22,464 nucleotides of DNA from Deltaproteobacteria bacterium (GTDB lineage: Bacteria; Desulfobacterota; Syntrophia; Syntrophales; Smithellaceae): NCBI GenBank assembly GCA_009668925.1, contig SBEK01000048.1:1-22464 (forward strand), given 5' to 3'. Below are positions 1 to 7,922 of the stretch, in pieces; the stretch's first letter is position 1; every line of letters begins with the position of its first letter. Under the pieces are notes generated by a model. That model did no database searches. It was not told the origin of the DNA and saw only the letters and a list, made by a program, of their open reading frames with translations. Made by a program: the position numbers and the translations under genes.

Positions 1-157
1 AAGACGGATCGGTGATCACTTCCTGATATCCGGTCATCCCGGTGTTGAAGACGACTTCTCCCAGAGTTTCGCCCGCGCCTGCAAAGGCAAAACCATCAAA
101 AACGCTGCCGTCTTCCAGGACCAGCAGAGCTTGGCGATCTTTTCTTAACAGGGACAT
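1..157 (-). CDS. carA: Carbamoyl-phosphate synthase small subunit, N-terminal part (partial)
   Basis: CarA is the glutamine-hydrolysing subunit of carbamoyl-phosphate synthase, which feeds pyrimidine and arginine synthesis. Only the first 52 codons are in the window; the gene continues off the left edge. The visible protein begins [20 protein letters not shown] and continues to the [16 protein letters not shown] stretch, which is the highly conserved start of the CarA N-terminal domain. The catalytic GATase domain lies outside the window. The ATG at 155-157 is preceded by a GGAG 11 bases upstream, which supports this start. It lies downstream of glnN on the same strand, separated by 210 bases that hold a strong palindrome and a promoter candidate, so it is probably a separate transcription unit. 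Confidence is high because the N-terminal motif is diagnostic. Confidence 0.93.
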   Translation of the reverse strand, partial: MSLLRKDRQALLVLEDGSVFDGFAFAGAGETLGEVVFNTGMTGYQEVITDPS

Positions 158-285
158 TTGATTTATTTCTCCAACAGCAAAGACTTAGGGGCTTTTATCG
201 GACCGATCGATCATTTCCAGAAATCAAAAGACCGCATTGGCGGCTTGGAACATTCTTAATCTTTTTTCCATCTTGAAGGCAAAGG

Positions 286-314
286 CTTCTATCTTGTTTT
301 CGAATTCCCGTCAA
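286..314 (-). promoter_or_regulatory. Candidate sigma-70 promoter for carA
   Basis: Reading the minus strand, TTGACG (309-314) is followed after 17 bases by TAGAAG (286-291). The -35 matches the consensus at 5 of 6 positions and the -10 at 4 of 6. It would give a leader of about 120 bases before carA. It lies between the palindrome at 329-360 and carA, the right order for a new transcription unit after glnN. This rests on motif matching only. Confidence 0.3.
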
Positions 315-328
315 TCAATAAACACGTA

Positions 329-360
329 AACGTAGGGGACGGATATCCGTCCCCTACGTT
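329..360. repeat. Perfect 32-bp palindrome between glnN and carA (terminator or REP-like element)
   Basis: The left arm AACGTAGGGGACGGAT is followed directly by its exact reverse complement, with no spacer. As RNA it would form a very stable GC-rich stem on either strand. It begins 7 bases past the glnN stop, the position of a terminator, but what follows in the minus direction (TTTACGTGTTTATTGATTG) is only loosely T-rich, so it is not a textbook intrinsic terminator. The GTAGGGG...CCCCTAC form resembles dispersed palindromic intergenic elements of some bacterial genomes. That comparison is from memory and only one copy is present in this window. Confidence 0.75.
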
Positions 361-367
361 CGTTAAA

Positions 368-2539
368 TCAGCAGATGAACAGCATCTCCCAGAATTTCGG
401 CAGAGGCCAGGTTTCGTCGTCAACCAGATTTTCCAGAGTATCCACGTACTCGCGAAGTTCGTCCATCTTCGGCTTGACTTTAGAGCAGAGCGTTTCCGCT
501 TTTTTCGCTTCGTCGTGAATGGCATTGGCTGCATCAACCTTGGACAAAATGTCCTTGTTGATCGAATAAATATTATTAACCAGGTCAACGACTTTCTTCA
601 AGATCTCCGATTCCGCAGAAACAACCGCCGCCGTGCCCAAAACTTCTTTTGTGGTGATAATGGCTTTGGCGATCGTCTTCTGATAGGCTATGGCCGCCGG
701 AATCACCTGATTCAAGCAGATGTTGCTGAGGCATTTGACTTCAATTTCCAAATCTTTGATATATTTTTCCAGGTAAATAATGTAACGGGAATTGAGCTCC
801 ACCTTCGACAGAACCGCATATTTTTCAAAAAGGCTAAGGGCCTTATCCGTGATCAGAGCTTTCAGAGCCACAGGCGTTGTTTTATTATTCGGCAGACCTC
901 TTTTAGCGGCCTCGGCTTCCCACTCGCTGGTGTAGTTATCGCCATTGAAAAGAATATTCTTGATGCTTTTAATCTCGCTTTTCAAAACTTCAAAAACAGC
1001 CTGATTAATATTTTTGGACTCTTTGGCTTTAATTTTTTCCGCCAGATAATCCAGGCTTTCCGCAACGATGGTATTGATGACCGCCGCCGGGAAGGAAATG
1101 GATTGCGATGAACCCACGGCCCGGAATTCAAATTTATTGCCGGTAAAGGCAAAAGGCGAGGTCCTGTTGCGGTCGGTATTGTCTTTGCTGACCTGAGGTA
1201 AAGCGGAAATTCCCAGATCGATAATTTCGGCGTTCGTTGCCTTGGTGACGGTGCCCTTCTCGATGCAGGAAAGGATATCCGTCAACTGTTCACCCAGGAA
1301 AACCGAGATAATCGCCGGCGGGGCTTCGTTGGCGCCAAGTCTGTGATCATTGGCGTAAGAAGCGACCGACGCGCGCAGAACGTCGGCATGCTTGTAAACG
1401 GCACGAACCGTAGCGATCAGGAATACCAAAAATTGGATGTTATCCTGCGGGGTCTTGCCGGGATTCAGAAGATTGTTGCCGTTGTTGTCGGATAGCGACC
1501 AGTTGACATGCTTCCCCGACCCATTTATCTTCGCAAAGGGTTTTTCGTGGAGCAAACAGGCCAGATTATGTTTTTTGGCAACGGACTTCATGGTGTCCAT
1601 AACGATTTGGTTATGATCCACGGCGAGATTGGCTTCTTCATACACGGGAGCCAGTTCGAATTGAGAGGGCGCTACTTCGTTGTGCCTCGTCTTGGCCGGA
1701 ACTCCCAGCTTGAAAAGCTCCTCTTCCATGTCATGCATGTAGGATGAAATTCTTTCCTTGATGCTGCCGAAATACTGATCTTCCAGTTCCTGTCCCTTGG
1801 CCGGAGGAGCGCCGACGACCGCCCTGCCGCCCAAAACGAGATCCTGACGCTTGAAAAAATAATCCATATCGATCAGAAAATATTCCTGCTCCGGTCCCAA
1901 ATTCGAATAAACCTTTTTGACATTTTTTGTCCCCAGGAGCTTCAGCATATTCACGGCGCTTTTACTGACTGCGCGGTCCGAGCGCAGGAGCGGCGTCTTT
2001 TTATCCAGCGCCTCGCCCGTATAAGAAATGAAGGCGGTCGGAATGCACAGCGTTGTGGAGATCCCGTTTCTCTTGATAAAGGCGGGCGATGACATATCCC
2101 AGGCGGTGTAGCCGCGGGCTTCGAAGGTGGCCCGGATGCCGCCGGACGGAAAGGAAGATGCGTCGGGTTCGCCCTGAACCAACTGCTTTCCGGAAAACCT
2201 CTCCACCACTTCACCGATGCCCGACGGATCAGCAAAGGCATCATGCTTCTCGGCGGTAATGCCGGTCATGGGCTGGAACCAATGGGCAAAATGCGTCGCG
2301 CCTTTCTCGATGGCCCATTCCTTCATGGCATGCGCAACGATGTTGGCTGTTTCGGCATCGAGCATTTTGTCTTCATTCATGGCTTCCATCAACTTTTTAA
2401 ACGTATCTTTCGGAAGCTTTTCCTTCATCACCCGGTGGTTGAAAGTATCCTCCCCGAAATACTCCGAAACGGGAACAAACTTTTCCTTTTCGATGACGTA
2501 TTGTCTTTCCGCTGCAAGAGTTGGTGTTGTTTGTTTCAT
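368..2539 (-). CDS. glnN: Glutamine synthetase type III
   Basis: This enzyme makes glutamine from glutamate, ammonium and ATP in the cytoplasm. At 723 residues it has the length of the GSIII (GlnN) class, well above the roughly 470 of GSI. Diagnostic stretches are HWFQPMTG (86-93), LGPEQEYFLID (214-224), RHNEVAPSQFELAPVYE (285-301), the ATP/glutamate-site segment around KINGSGKHVNWS (337-348) and RTSPFAFTGNKFEFRAVG (459-476). The C-terminal third is helical, as is usual for the class. The ATG at 2537-2539 has an AAGGATGG ribosome site upstream. Only 35 bases separate it from the end of the GXGXG-GltD gene, so it is almost certainly the last gene of a GS-GOGAT operon and would share that operon's nitrogen control. 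No adenylylation-type GSI is visible in the window. Confidence 0.96.
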   Translation of the reverse strand: MKQTTPTLAAERQYVIEKEKFVPVSEYFGEDTFNHRVMKEKLPKDTFKKLMEAMNEDKMLDAETANIVAHAMKEWAIEKGATHFAHWFQPMTGITAEKHDAFADPSGIGEVVERFSGKQLVQGEPDASSFPSGGIRATFEARGYTAWDMSSPAFIKRNGISTTLCIPTAFISYTGEALDKKTPLLRSDRAVSKSAVNMLKLLGTKNVKKVYSNLGPEQEYFLIDMDYFFKRQDLVLGGRAVVGAPPAKGQELEDQYFGSIKERISSYMHDMEEELFKLGVPAKTRHNEVAPSQFELAPVYEEANLAVDHNQIVMDTMKSVAKKHNLACLLHEKPFAKINGSGKHVNWSLSDNNGNNLLNPGKTPQDNIQFLVFLIATVRAVYKHADVLRASVASYANDHRLGANEAPPAIISVFLGEQLTDILSCIEKGTVTKATNAEIIDLGISALPQVSKDNTDRNRTSPFAFTGNKFEFRAVGSSQSISFPAAVINTIVAESLDYLAEKIKAKESKNINQAVFEVLKSEIKSIKNILFNGDNYTSEWEAEAAKRGLPNNKTTPVALKALITDKALSLFEKYAVLSKVELNSRYIIYLEKYIKDLEIEVKCLSNICLNQVIPAAIAYQKTIAKAIITTKEVLGTAAVVSAESEILKKVVDLVNNIYSINKDILSKVDAANAIHDEAKKAETLCSKVKPKMDELREYVDTLENLVDDETWPLPKFWEMLFIC

Positions 2540-2574
2540 AATTTATCCATCCTTAATTTAATGAAATAATTGTT

Positions 2575-4911
2575 TTATTCTAAAGGTGCATTCCCGACGA
2601 GTTCCCAGACGCCAGTGGGACACGCCCCGGCGCAGAAACCACAGCCGATGCAAACTTCACTATCCACGATATATTCAAAACCGCCCCCTGGTGTCTGTGA
2701 GCGGGAAATTGCTTTTTGCGGACAGATCTCCTCGCACATTCCGCAGTCCCGGCAGGCGCCGCAAGACGCACAATTCGTCGCACAGGATGCCGTATCGGAA
2801 AATTCGCCTACCCGGGGATCAAAATACTGCAATTTTATCCGTTCATATTTGATGGCCGGCAACTTGTCATATGTTTGGTCCTCTCCTCTCAGGAGATCAT
2901 TAATCGTCCGGGCGGCAATGCGCCCTGCCCCGATGGCGTCCGTTAACAATCCCGGACGGACGGCGTCTCCGATAGCGTAAACCTGAGGATCGCTCGTGGC
3001 AAATGTCTCATCCACCACGACAAACCCTCTTTCGGTCTCAATAGCCTCCGGCAAAAAGGATAGATCCGGTACATCGCCCACAGCAACGATCACCGTATCC
3101 GCCGGCAACAGATTACCATCCGTCAGTTCCACGCCTTTATCCGTAACGGCTTTCGTAAAACGCGGCCATAAAAATTTTGCTCCTGCGGCCTCGGCATGCT
3201 GGCGCTCGACACCGAAGGAGGCCGGTTCCTGAACGTCAATAAGCGTTACGCTTTTTGCGCCCAGACGAAAAGCTTCCGTTGCCGCGTCACAGCCGACATT
3301 GCCGGCACCAATGACGACCACTTTTTCACCGACTTTTGCCCGATCACATTTGCTTTGCTGAAGAAACTCCAATGCAGTGAGAGTTTTTCCGATGCCGGGG
3401 ACATTTAATTTACGCGGCTTAGCCGCCCCCACCGCAATCACAATGTAATCGTACTTCGTTTTAAGCTCTGAGAATTGATCCCTCGTTAAGGGCTTGCCTA
3501 GATGCACCTGATGGATGTTTCCGGCCAGTCTCTTGATTTCGTGTTCGACAACCTCATCGGGAATCCGGCTTTTCGGAATCGAATCGGTTATCTTGCCGCC
3601 CAGTTGTTTTTTGCCCTCGAGGATAACAACGTCATGACCTTTCAGCCAGAGTTGCCAGGCCACGGACAGTCCGGAGGCCCCGCCGCCGATGACGGCGACT
3701 TTCTGGCCGGTTTCCGGCTGACGCGCCGGTTCCGCAGCCGATAGAGACGCTTTGCCCAGCAGCTTAACATCGACCGCTTGAAGGCTTACCAGCGACCGTG
3801 TACAGTTTTGCATACAGAGGTTCGGACAGAGATAGCCGCAAACGGTCGCCGGAAACGGTGTGTATTCCAGCGCCAGGTTCACCGCTTCATCAACTTTACC
3901 CTGGCGGATAAGCTCCCACCGCTTCTGCACGGGAATACCCGTCGGGCAGGCCGCCTGACAGGGCGGCAGATATTTCTCATTGGCCCAGACGGGGATGAAG
4001 CGGCGCAGATCGCCTGTAGTGACCAGGCCGATCGGTGAGCGGTCCAGACTGGACAAATCACCGATGACACCCCCTTTGCCCAGTTCGCCTTCCCAGACTT
4101 CCTGGTGGAATTTCGCCATGGACTTGACCGCTCTCGCCAGTTTTTCCGAAGGCTTTCGCGCCACCAGCAACTGCCATTCTTCGCGGTGTGAAACCAGTTG
4201 ATCAAGTAAATAGTGTTTCCCGATGGCCTGCAAAAATTTCTTCATGTTTTCCTGCAGCCATTGCCATTCGTCTCCCGGAAGATCAGCAAGCAGTTTTGCG
4301 TCGGGCCTGCTGTAAGCCTCCTGCCGGCCGCGAAAATAAATTTTCCCTCCCACCATGCCGACACAGGGACGATAGCCCAAAACGTTCTTTTCATCTTCAG
4401 CGCCTGCGCCGCAAACGACCGCGATGCCGCCGGCCATAAACTCGGCAAACGAATCGCCCACCTTGCCGAACACCCAAAGTTCGGGCGGTTCGAAACGGGG
4501 GTTGTGCTTGGTCATGGTCATGCCGCGCGCGCCGATGTCGCCGTCAATATAGACCTTGCCTTGAGCCATGGCGTTCGCCACACCATTGGTCGCATTGCCA
4601 TGCACGATAATTTGCGCACCCGCATTCAACCAGCCGACGTCATCGGAAGCCGGCCCAAAGGCTTCAACGACGGTATTGGCAAAGCCCATCGAACCGAGGC
4701 GTTGGCCGGATGTTCCCAATACGTCAACCTTGATCGGCTGATTTCCGGACCGCCACAGGCGGCCGCCGATGCCATGCTGGCCGGAAGCGGTGACTTCAAT
4801 TTGTCGAAACCCATCTTGAACGGCTTTTTGAATGCGCTCTTCCAGAATCCGCGACTCAACGCGAATATTATTTTCGACACCGTTTATCTTGATAGAATCT
4901 TTCTTTGTCAT
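2575..4911 (-). CDS. Glutamate synthase GXGXG domain fused to GltD-type FAD/NAD(P) oxidoreductase with ferredoxin tail
   Basis: This 778-residue protein joins parts that are separate or differently placed in classical GOGAT. Residues 1 to about 260 match the GXGXG beta-helix domain of the large subunit, with Gly-rich repeats such as GDIGARGMTMTKHNPRFEPP. From about 318 comes the GltD-like part: cysteines at 318 and 322 and the CGYLCPNLCMQNC cluster (358-370), an FAD Rossmann motif VAVIGGGASG (405-414), an NAD(P) Rossmann motif VVVIGAGNVG (531-540), and the C-terminal FAD motif VYAIGDA (644-650). The tail holds two [4Fe-4S] ferredoxin motifs (C720-C730 and C754-C764) plus three further cysteines at 710, 714 and 717. 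Its likely role is passing electrons from NAD(P)H or ferredoxin to the FMN subunit encoded just upstream. The ATG has AGGGA before it. It follows the FMN subunit gene by 21 bases. Confidence 0.92.
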   Translation of the reverse strand: MTKKDSIKINGVENNIRVESRILEERIQKAVQDGFRQIEVTASGQHGIGGRLWRSGNQPIKVDVLGTSGQRLGSMGFANTVVEAFGPASDDVGWLNAGAQIIVHGNATNGVANAMAQGKVYIDGDIGARGMTMTKHNPRFEPPELWVFGKVGDSFAEFMAGGIAVVCGAGAEDEKNVLGYRPCVGMVGGKIYFRGRQEAYSRPDAKLLADLPGDEWQWLQENMKKFLQAIGKHYLLDQLVSHREEWQLLVARKPSEKLARAVKSMAKFHQEVWEGELGKGGVIGDLSSLDRSPIGLVTTGDLRRFIPVWANEKYLPPCQAACPTGIPVQKRWELIRQGKVDEAVNLALEYTPFPATVCGYLCPNLCMQNCTRSLVSLQAVDVKLLGKASLSAAEPARQPETGQKVAVIGGGASGLSVAWQLWLKGHDVVILEGKKQLGGKITDSIPKSRIPDEVVEHEIKRLAGNIHQVHLGKPLTRDQFSELKTKYDYIVIAVGAAKPRKLNVPGIGKTLTALEFLQQSKCDRAKVGEKVVVIGAGNVGCDAATEAFRLGAKSVTLIDVQEPASFGVERQHAEAAGAKFLWPRFTKAVTDKGVELTDGNLLPADTVIVAVGDVPDLSFLPEAIETERGFVVVDETFATSDPQVYAIGDAVRPGLLTDAIGAGRIAARTINDLLRGEDQTYDKLPAIKYERIKLQYFDPRVGEFSDTASCATNCASCGACRDCGMCEEICPQKAISRSQTPGGGFEYIVDSEVCIGCGFCAGACPTGVWELVGNAPLE

Positions 4912-4932
4912 CGTGTTTCCCTGATTTCCGCT

Positions 4933-6567
4933 TTACAAAACGTATTTGATTTTTAGTCGCTCGGCTGCGTCCGCATCGTTAATGCCCAGAGCGTCCGACA
5001 TGCCGATCGGCAGTGATGTGGAACGCCCCAGCGGGGCGACGATTTTCTTCAATTCCGTATCAAAAGTTAAATATAAATCCACCACGCGCTGTGCAACCTT
5101 TTCCGGATCCAACCTTCGATCCAGCCGCGGGTCCTGCGAGGTGATTCCTTTGGGGCAGACCCCGATGTTGCAGACGTTGCAGCGATCGGTTTCCGAACCC
5201 AGGCAGCCGGCGGCGGCCTGCATGATATATTTCCCAGTCTGTACGCCGCTGGCCCCCAGCATGATCAGAGCGGCGGCGTTGGCGGCAAGATTTCCGTTTT
5301 TGCCGATGCCGCCTCCGGCGAAGAGGGGAATCTCGTTTTGCTTGCCCAGTTTGACCAGGGTCAAATACGCATCGCGCACATTGCTGGCAATGGGATGACC
5401 CATATGATCCATAGACACATTGTAAGCCGCGCCCGTTCCTCCGTCTTCGCCGTCGATGGCCAAACCTGCGGCATACGGATTCCGGGTCAGATTATTGAGG
5501 ACGGCCATCGCAGTGCTGGTCGCGGATATTTTCGGATAAACCGGTACGCGGAAGCCCCAGGCCATCGACATGGATTGGATCATCTTAGCCACCGCTTCCT
5601 CAATGGAATACTTGGTCTGATGCGTAGGCGGGCTCGGCAGGCTGATTCCCTGCGGCACGCCGCGAATCGCGGCAATCAGCTGATTGACTTTATACCACAT
5701 CAGGAGTCCGCCGTCGCCGGGCTTGGCGCCCTGACCGTATTTAATTTCAATCGCGCAAGGGTCTTCCTTCATGAGCGGCAGATTGTGAATAATTTCGTCC
5801 CAGCCGAAGTAGCCGCTGGCAATTTGCAGAATCACGTATTTCAAAAAACGCGATTTCAGGAGCCGTGGAGGACATCCGCCTTCGCCGGTGCACACGCGTA
5901 CCGGCATGCCCAGCTCTTCATTGAGGTAGGCCACGCCCATTTGCAGGCCTTCCCACATGTTCGGCGAGAGCGCCCCGAATGACATGCTGCCGATGACCAG
6001 CGGATAAATTTCCCGAACGGGCGGCATCCAGCCATTTTCGCGGCTGACCTTCAGCATTTCTTCCGGCGGCAGAACTCTGCCCAGCAGGGTGCGCAGTTCA
6101 AACTCATGCCGTCCCGCATCCAGTGCGGGGTCGGTCAGCATGGAAATCCGGACAAACTTGATTTTATCCAGAACACTTTCCGGATTATTGCGGCGTCCGC
6201 CGCGCCGGCGCGCCTCGCCGCCCTGATTTACATGAAAACGCAGTTTATCAACCCCGTCGGCTCGCGTCGGGGCAATCGCCCCGTTGGGACATACCATGGT
6301 GCACATGCCGCAGCCCACACAGGCGTGAGCCGGATCGGTATGCTGGTCAATGCCGTGGTAAATCGAGAAAAGGTTCCCGGGTCTTGTTTCCAGACCGACC
6401 GGCACCTGCAGGCTGCGTTTGCGGTGCACACCGAGATCAATTGCCCGCACGGGGCAAATGGTCGTGCAACCGCCGCACAGTGTGCACTTCTCTTTATTCC
6501 AGAGGATCTGCCAGGGCAGATCCTTGGTGCTTAGTGTAGATGGGGTAATGCATCCCATTGATTCCAT
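4933..6567 (-). CDS. gltB: Glutamate synthase FMN/iron-sulfur subunit (archaeal-type GltB core)
   Basis: This is the synthase core of glutamate synthase, which converts 2-oxoglutarate and the ammonia delivered by the amidotransferase to glutamate. It has 544 residues, against about 1500 for a full GltB, because the amidotransferase and GXGXG domains are separate genes. The N-terminus carries two [4Fe-4S] motifs (C28/31/34/38 and C83/86/89/93). The FMN-barrel part shows GSMSFGALS (193-201), EIKYGQGAKPGDGG (274-287), DGEDGGTGAA (372-381) and FAGGGIG (426-432). The cluster CNVCNIGVCPKG (463-474) corresponds to the [3Fe-4S] site. An AGGAG lies 8 bases before the ATG at 6565-6567, and supports this start even though it makes the gene overlap the amidotransferase gene by 37 bases. 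Such overlap fits translational coupling. Confidence 0.94.
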   Translation of the reverse strand: MESMGCITPSTLSTKDLPWQILWNKEKCTLCGGCTTICPVRAIDLGVHRKRSLQVPVGLETRPGNLFSIYHGIDQHTDPAHACVGCGMCTMVCPNGAIAPTRADGVDKLRFHVNQGGEARRRGGRRNNPESVLDKIKFVRISMLTDPALDAGRHEFELRTLLGRVLPPEEMLKVSRENGWMPPVREIYPLVIGSMSFGALSPNMWEGLQMGVAYLNEELGMPVRVCTGEGGCPPRLLKSRFLKYVILQIASGYFGWDEIIHNLPLMKEDPCAIEIKYGQGAKPGDGGLLMWYKVNQLIAAIRGVPQGISLPSPPTHQTKYSIEEAVAKMIQSMSMAWGFRVPVYPKISATSTAMAVLNNLTRNPYAAGLAIDGEDGGTGAAYNVSMDHMGHPIASNVRDAYLTLVKLGKQNEIPLFAGGGIGKNGNLAANAAALIMLGASGVQTGKYIMQAAAGCLGSETDRCNVCNIGVCPKGITSQDPRLDRRLDPEKVAQRVVDLYLTFDTELKKIVAPLGRSTSLPIGMSDALGINDADAAERLKIKYVL

Positions 6568-7661
6568 TTTTCTATCTCCTGCCGCTCACGGCGGACTATA
6601 ACAGTTTCGTATTTCATCGGCTGATCATCCAGATTGATGTCCCGCTCGGGAATGGCTGCATCCAGACCGCACATTTCCGACGAAAAGGCGAAAATGCCCG
6701 GACGGCCGCCCACCACGCCGGGACGCAGCTTCTTGGAATCCTGTACCATAAACATCGACTTATCCGGCAGACAACCGATGACGCAGTTCGGGCCGTCGAT
6801 AATCAACGGCCGGCAGCTTTGCTTCAATCCCCGGAGGAGTTTACCGTCCGGATGTCGTAAGAGCTCATCATCTTTAAGCGGCGTAATGATATGTTTGTAC
6901 ATTTCCATACCCAATCCGAGCTTCGTTTGCATATAGTGAAGAATGTGCGTAAATACTTCCGAATCGGACTTGTAGCCTACATAACCGGGAAAATTGCGCG
7001 ACATGAGGAATTCACGGATCGGCACGAAAGCCGTATTCTCGCCGTTGGTCATGGTGGATATGCCCTGGATGAAGAAAGGATGGCAGGCATAAATATCAAT
7101 CGAGTAGTTGGTATTCTGTCGTCCCTGACTCAGAATAGTGCGTGCCGATAATTCTTTGCGGTCGAGCCCCAGATATTGCGCCACGGTTAAAGGATCGCCT
7201 ACTTCCTTCATCATGATGACATCCGGCCAGAAACTGAAAATCAGCATCGATTTGTCTTTCTCGCCCATTTCCTGAAGTTGTAACTGTACATTCATCAGAC
7301 GAAACTGAATTTCCTCCTGGCTTAAACCTTCCCAATCTGCCGGATATTCATATACCCGGATGACGTAATTATCTCTCTTGGGTGTTCCCGCCGGTGTCGG
7401 TTTTGTCGGCCGGAAAGACAATTTGTATTTGACCATAAAATCAAGGTCGATCATGAACCGGTCCAATGCCTTAACGCCTTCATTGGAGAAAATGCCGGAT
7501 AAAATCGGTTCATTCTTAAATTTTTCAAATTCCCCGCCCAGATCCGTTAAGAACAACCCCACGCCGGAACCATCGTGCCCCTCTTTCATGACATTGAGCG
7601 CATTGATGGCTATCATCGGTGATAGCGGATCATTGCTCGTTACTGCAAACAAACGACACAT
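6531..7661 (-). CDS. Glutamate synthase amidotransferase subunit (class II GATase)
   Basis: This 376-residue protein is the glutaminase part of GOGAT as a separate subunit. It begins MCRLFAV, putting the nucleophile Cys at position 2, as class II (Ntn-type) amidotransferases require after Met removal. GHDGSGVGLF (28-37) and TMTNGENTAF (203-212) are the expected glutamine-site segments. Near the C-terminus, SSEMCGLDAAIPERDINL (327-344) resembles the end of archaeal-type GltB1 proteins. It should release ammonia from glutamine for the FMN subunit. It is the first gene of the gltB-GXGXG/GltD-glnN series and has a strong ribosome site (GGAGG, 9 bases from the ATG). A sigma-54 promoter candidate lies 54 bases upstream. 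It could be confused with other class II GATases, but the neighbours settle the role. Confidence 0.92.
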   Translation of the reverse strand: MCRLFAVTSNDPLSPMIAINALNVMKEGHDGSGVGLFLTDLGGEFEKFKNEPILSGIFSNEGVKALDRFMIDLDFMVKYKLSFRPTKPTPAGTPKRDNYVIRVYEYPADWEGLSQEEIQFRLMNVQLQLQEMGEKDKSMLIFSFWPDVIMMKEVGDPLTVAQYLGLDRKELSARTILSQGRQNTNYSIDIYACHPFFIQGISTMTNGENTAFVPIREFLMSRNFPGYVGYKSDSEVFTHILHYMQTKLGLGMEMYKHIITPLKDDELLRHPDGKLLRGLKQSCRPLIIDGPNCVIGCLPDKSMFMVQDSKKLRPGVVGGRPGIFAFSSEMCGLDAAIPERDINLDDQPMKYETVIVRRERQEIEKWNQWDALPHLH

Positions 7662-7714
7662 AAAATTTTACCTCCTCACCGCCACACCCGACCTGCGAGC
7701 GGCGGAATCATAAT

Positions 7715-7730
7715 TGCTAAATTCATGCCA
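7715..7730 (-). promoter_or_regulatory. Candidate sigma-54 (-24/-12) promoter of the GOGAT-GS operon
   Basis: On the minus strand the sequence is TGGCATGAATTTAGCA. It keeps the invariant GG and GC at exactly the sigma-54 spacing and differs from TGGCACNNNNNTTGC at two positions. The predicted start is near 7704, leaving a leader of about 43 bases that includes the GGAGG site. A sigma-54 activator gene lies immediately upstream on the same strand, which strengthens the case. The 7662-7922 gap holds no gene. Confidence 0.6.
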
Positions 7731-7922
7731 TAATCAGTGATTTGCATCGCATTCTTAATTATCCGTTATATGCGACTTTTTTTCTCCCATTCGTCTATCT
7801 GCCTCTTTTCACAGGAGAACAAATTTGTAATTTTATAGTAAATGCGAACATTATTGTCCTATTTTCGATTTTCCTGTCCACAGCGACGATAATTTCACAA
7901 AAACGGATCACCAAGAAGTCTC

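Noticed and set aside
515..1111. Plus-strand open frame of 198 codons opposite glnN
   Set aside because: It lies wholly antisense to glnN, has no ribosome site and reads as low-complexity Asn/Phe/Arg-rich sequence. The same holds for other long antisense frames (4213-4956, 5338-5982, 11226-11918, 11840-12661, 16139-16741).
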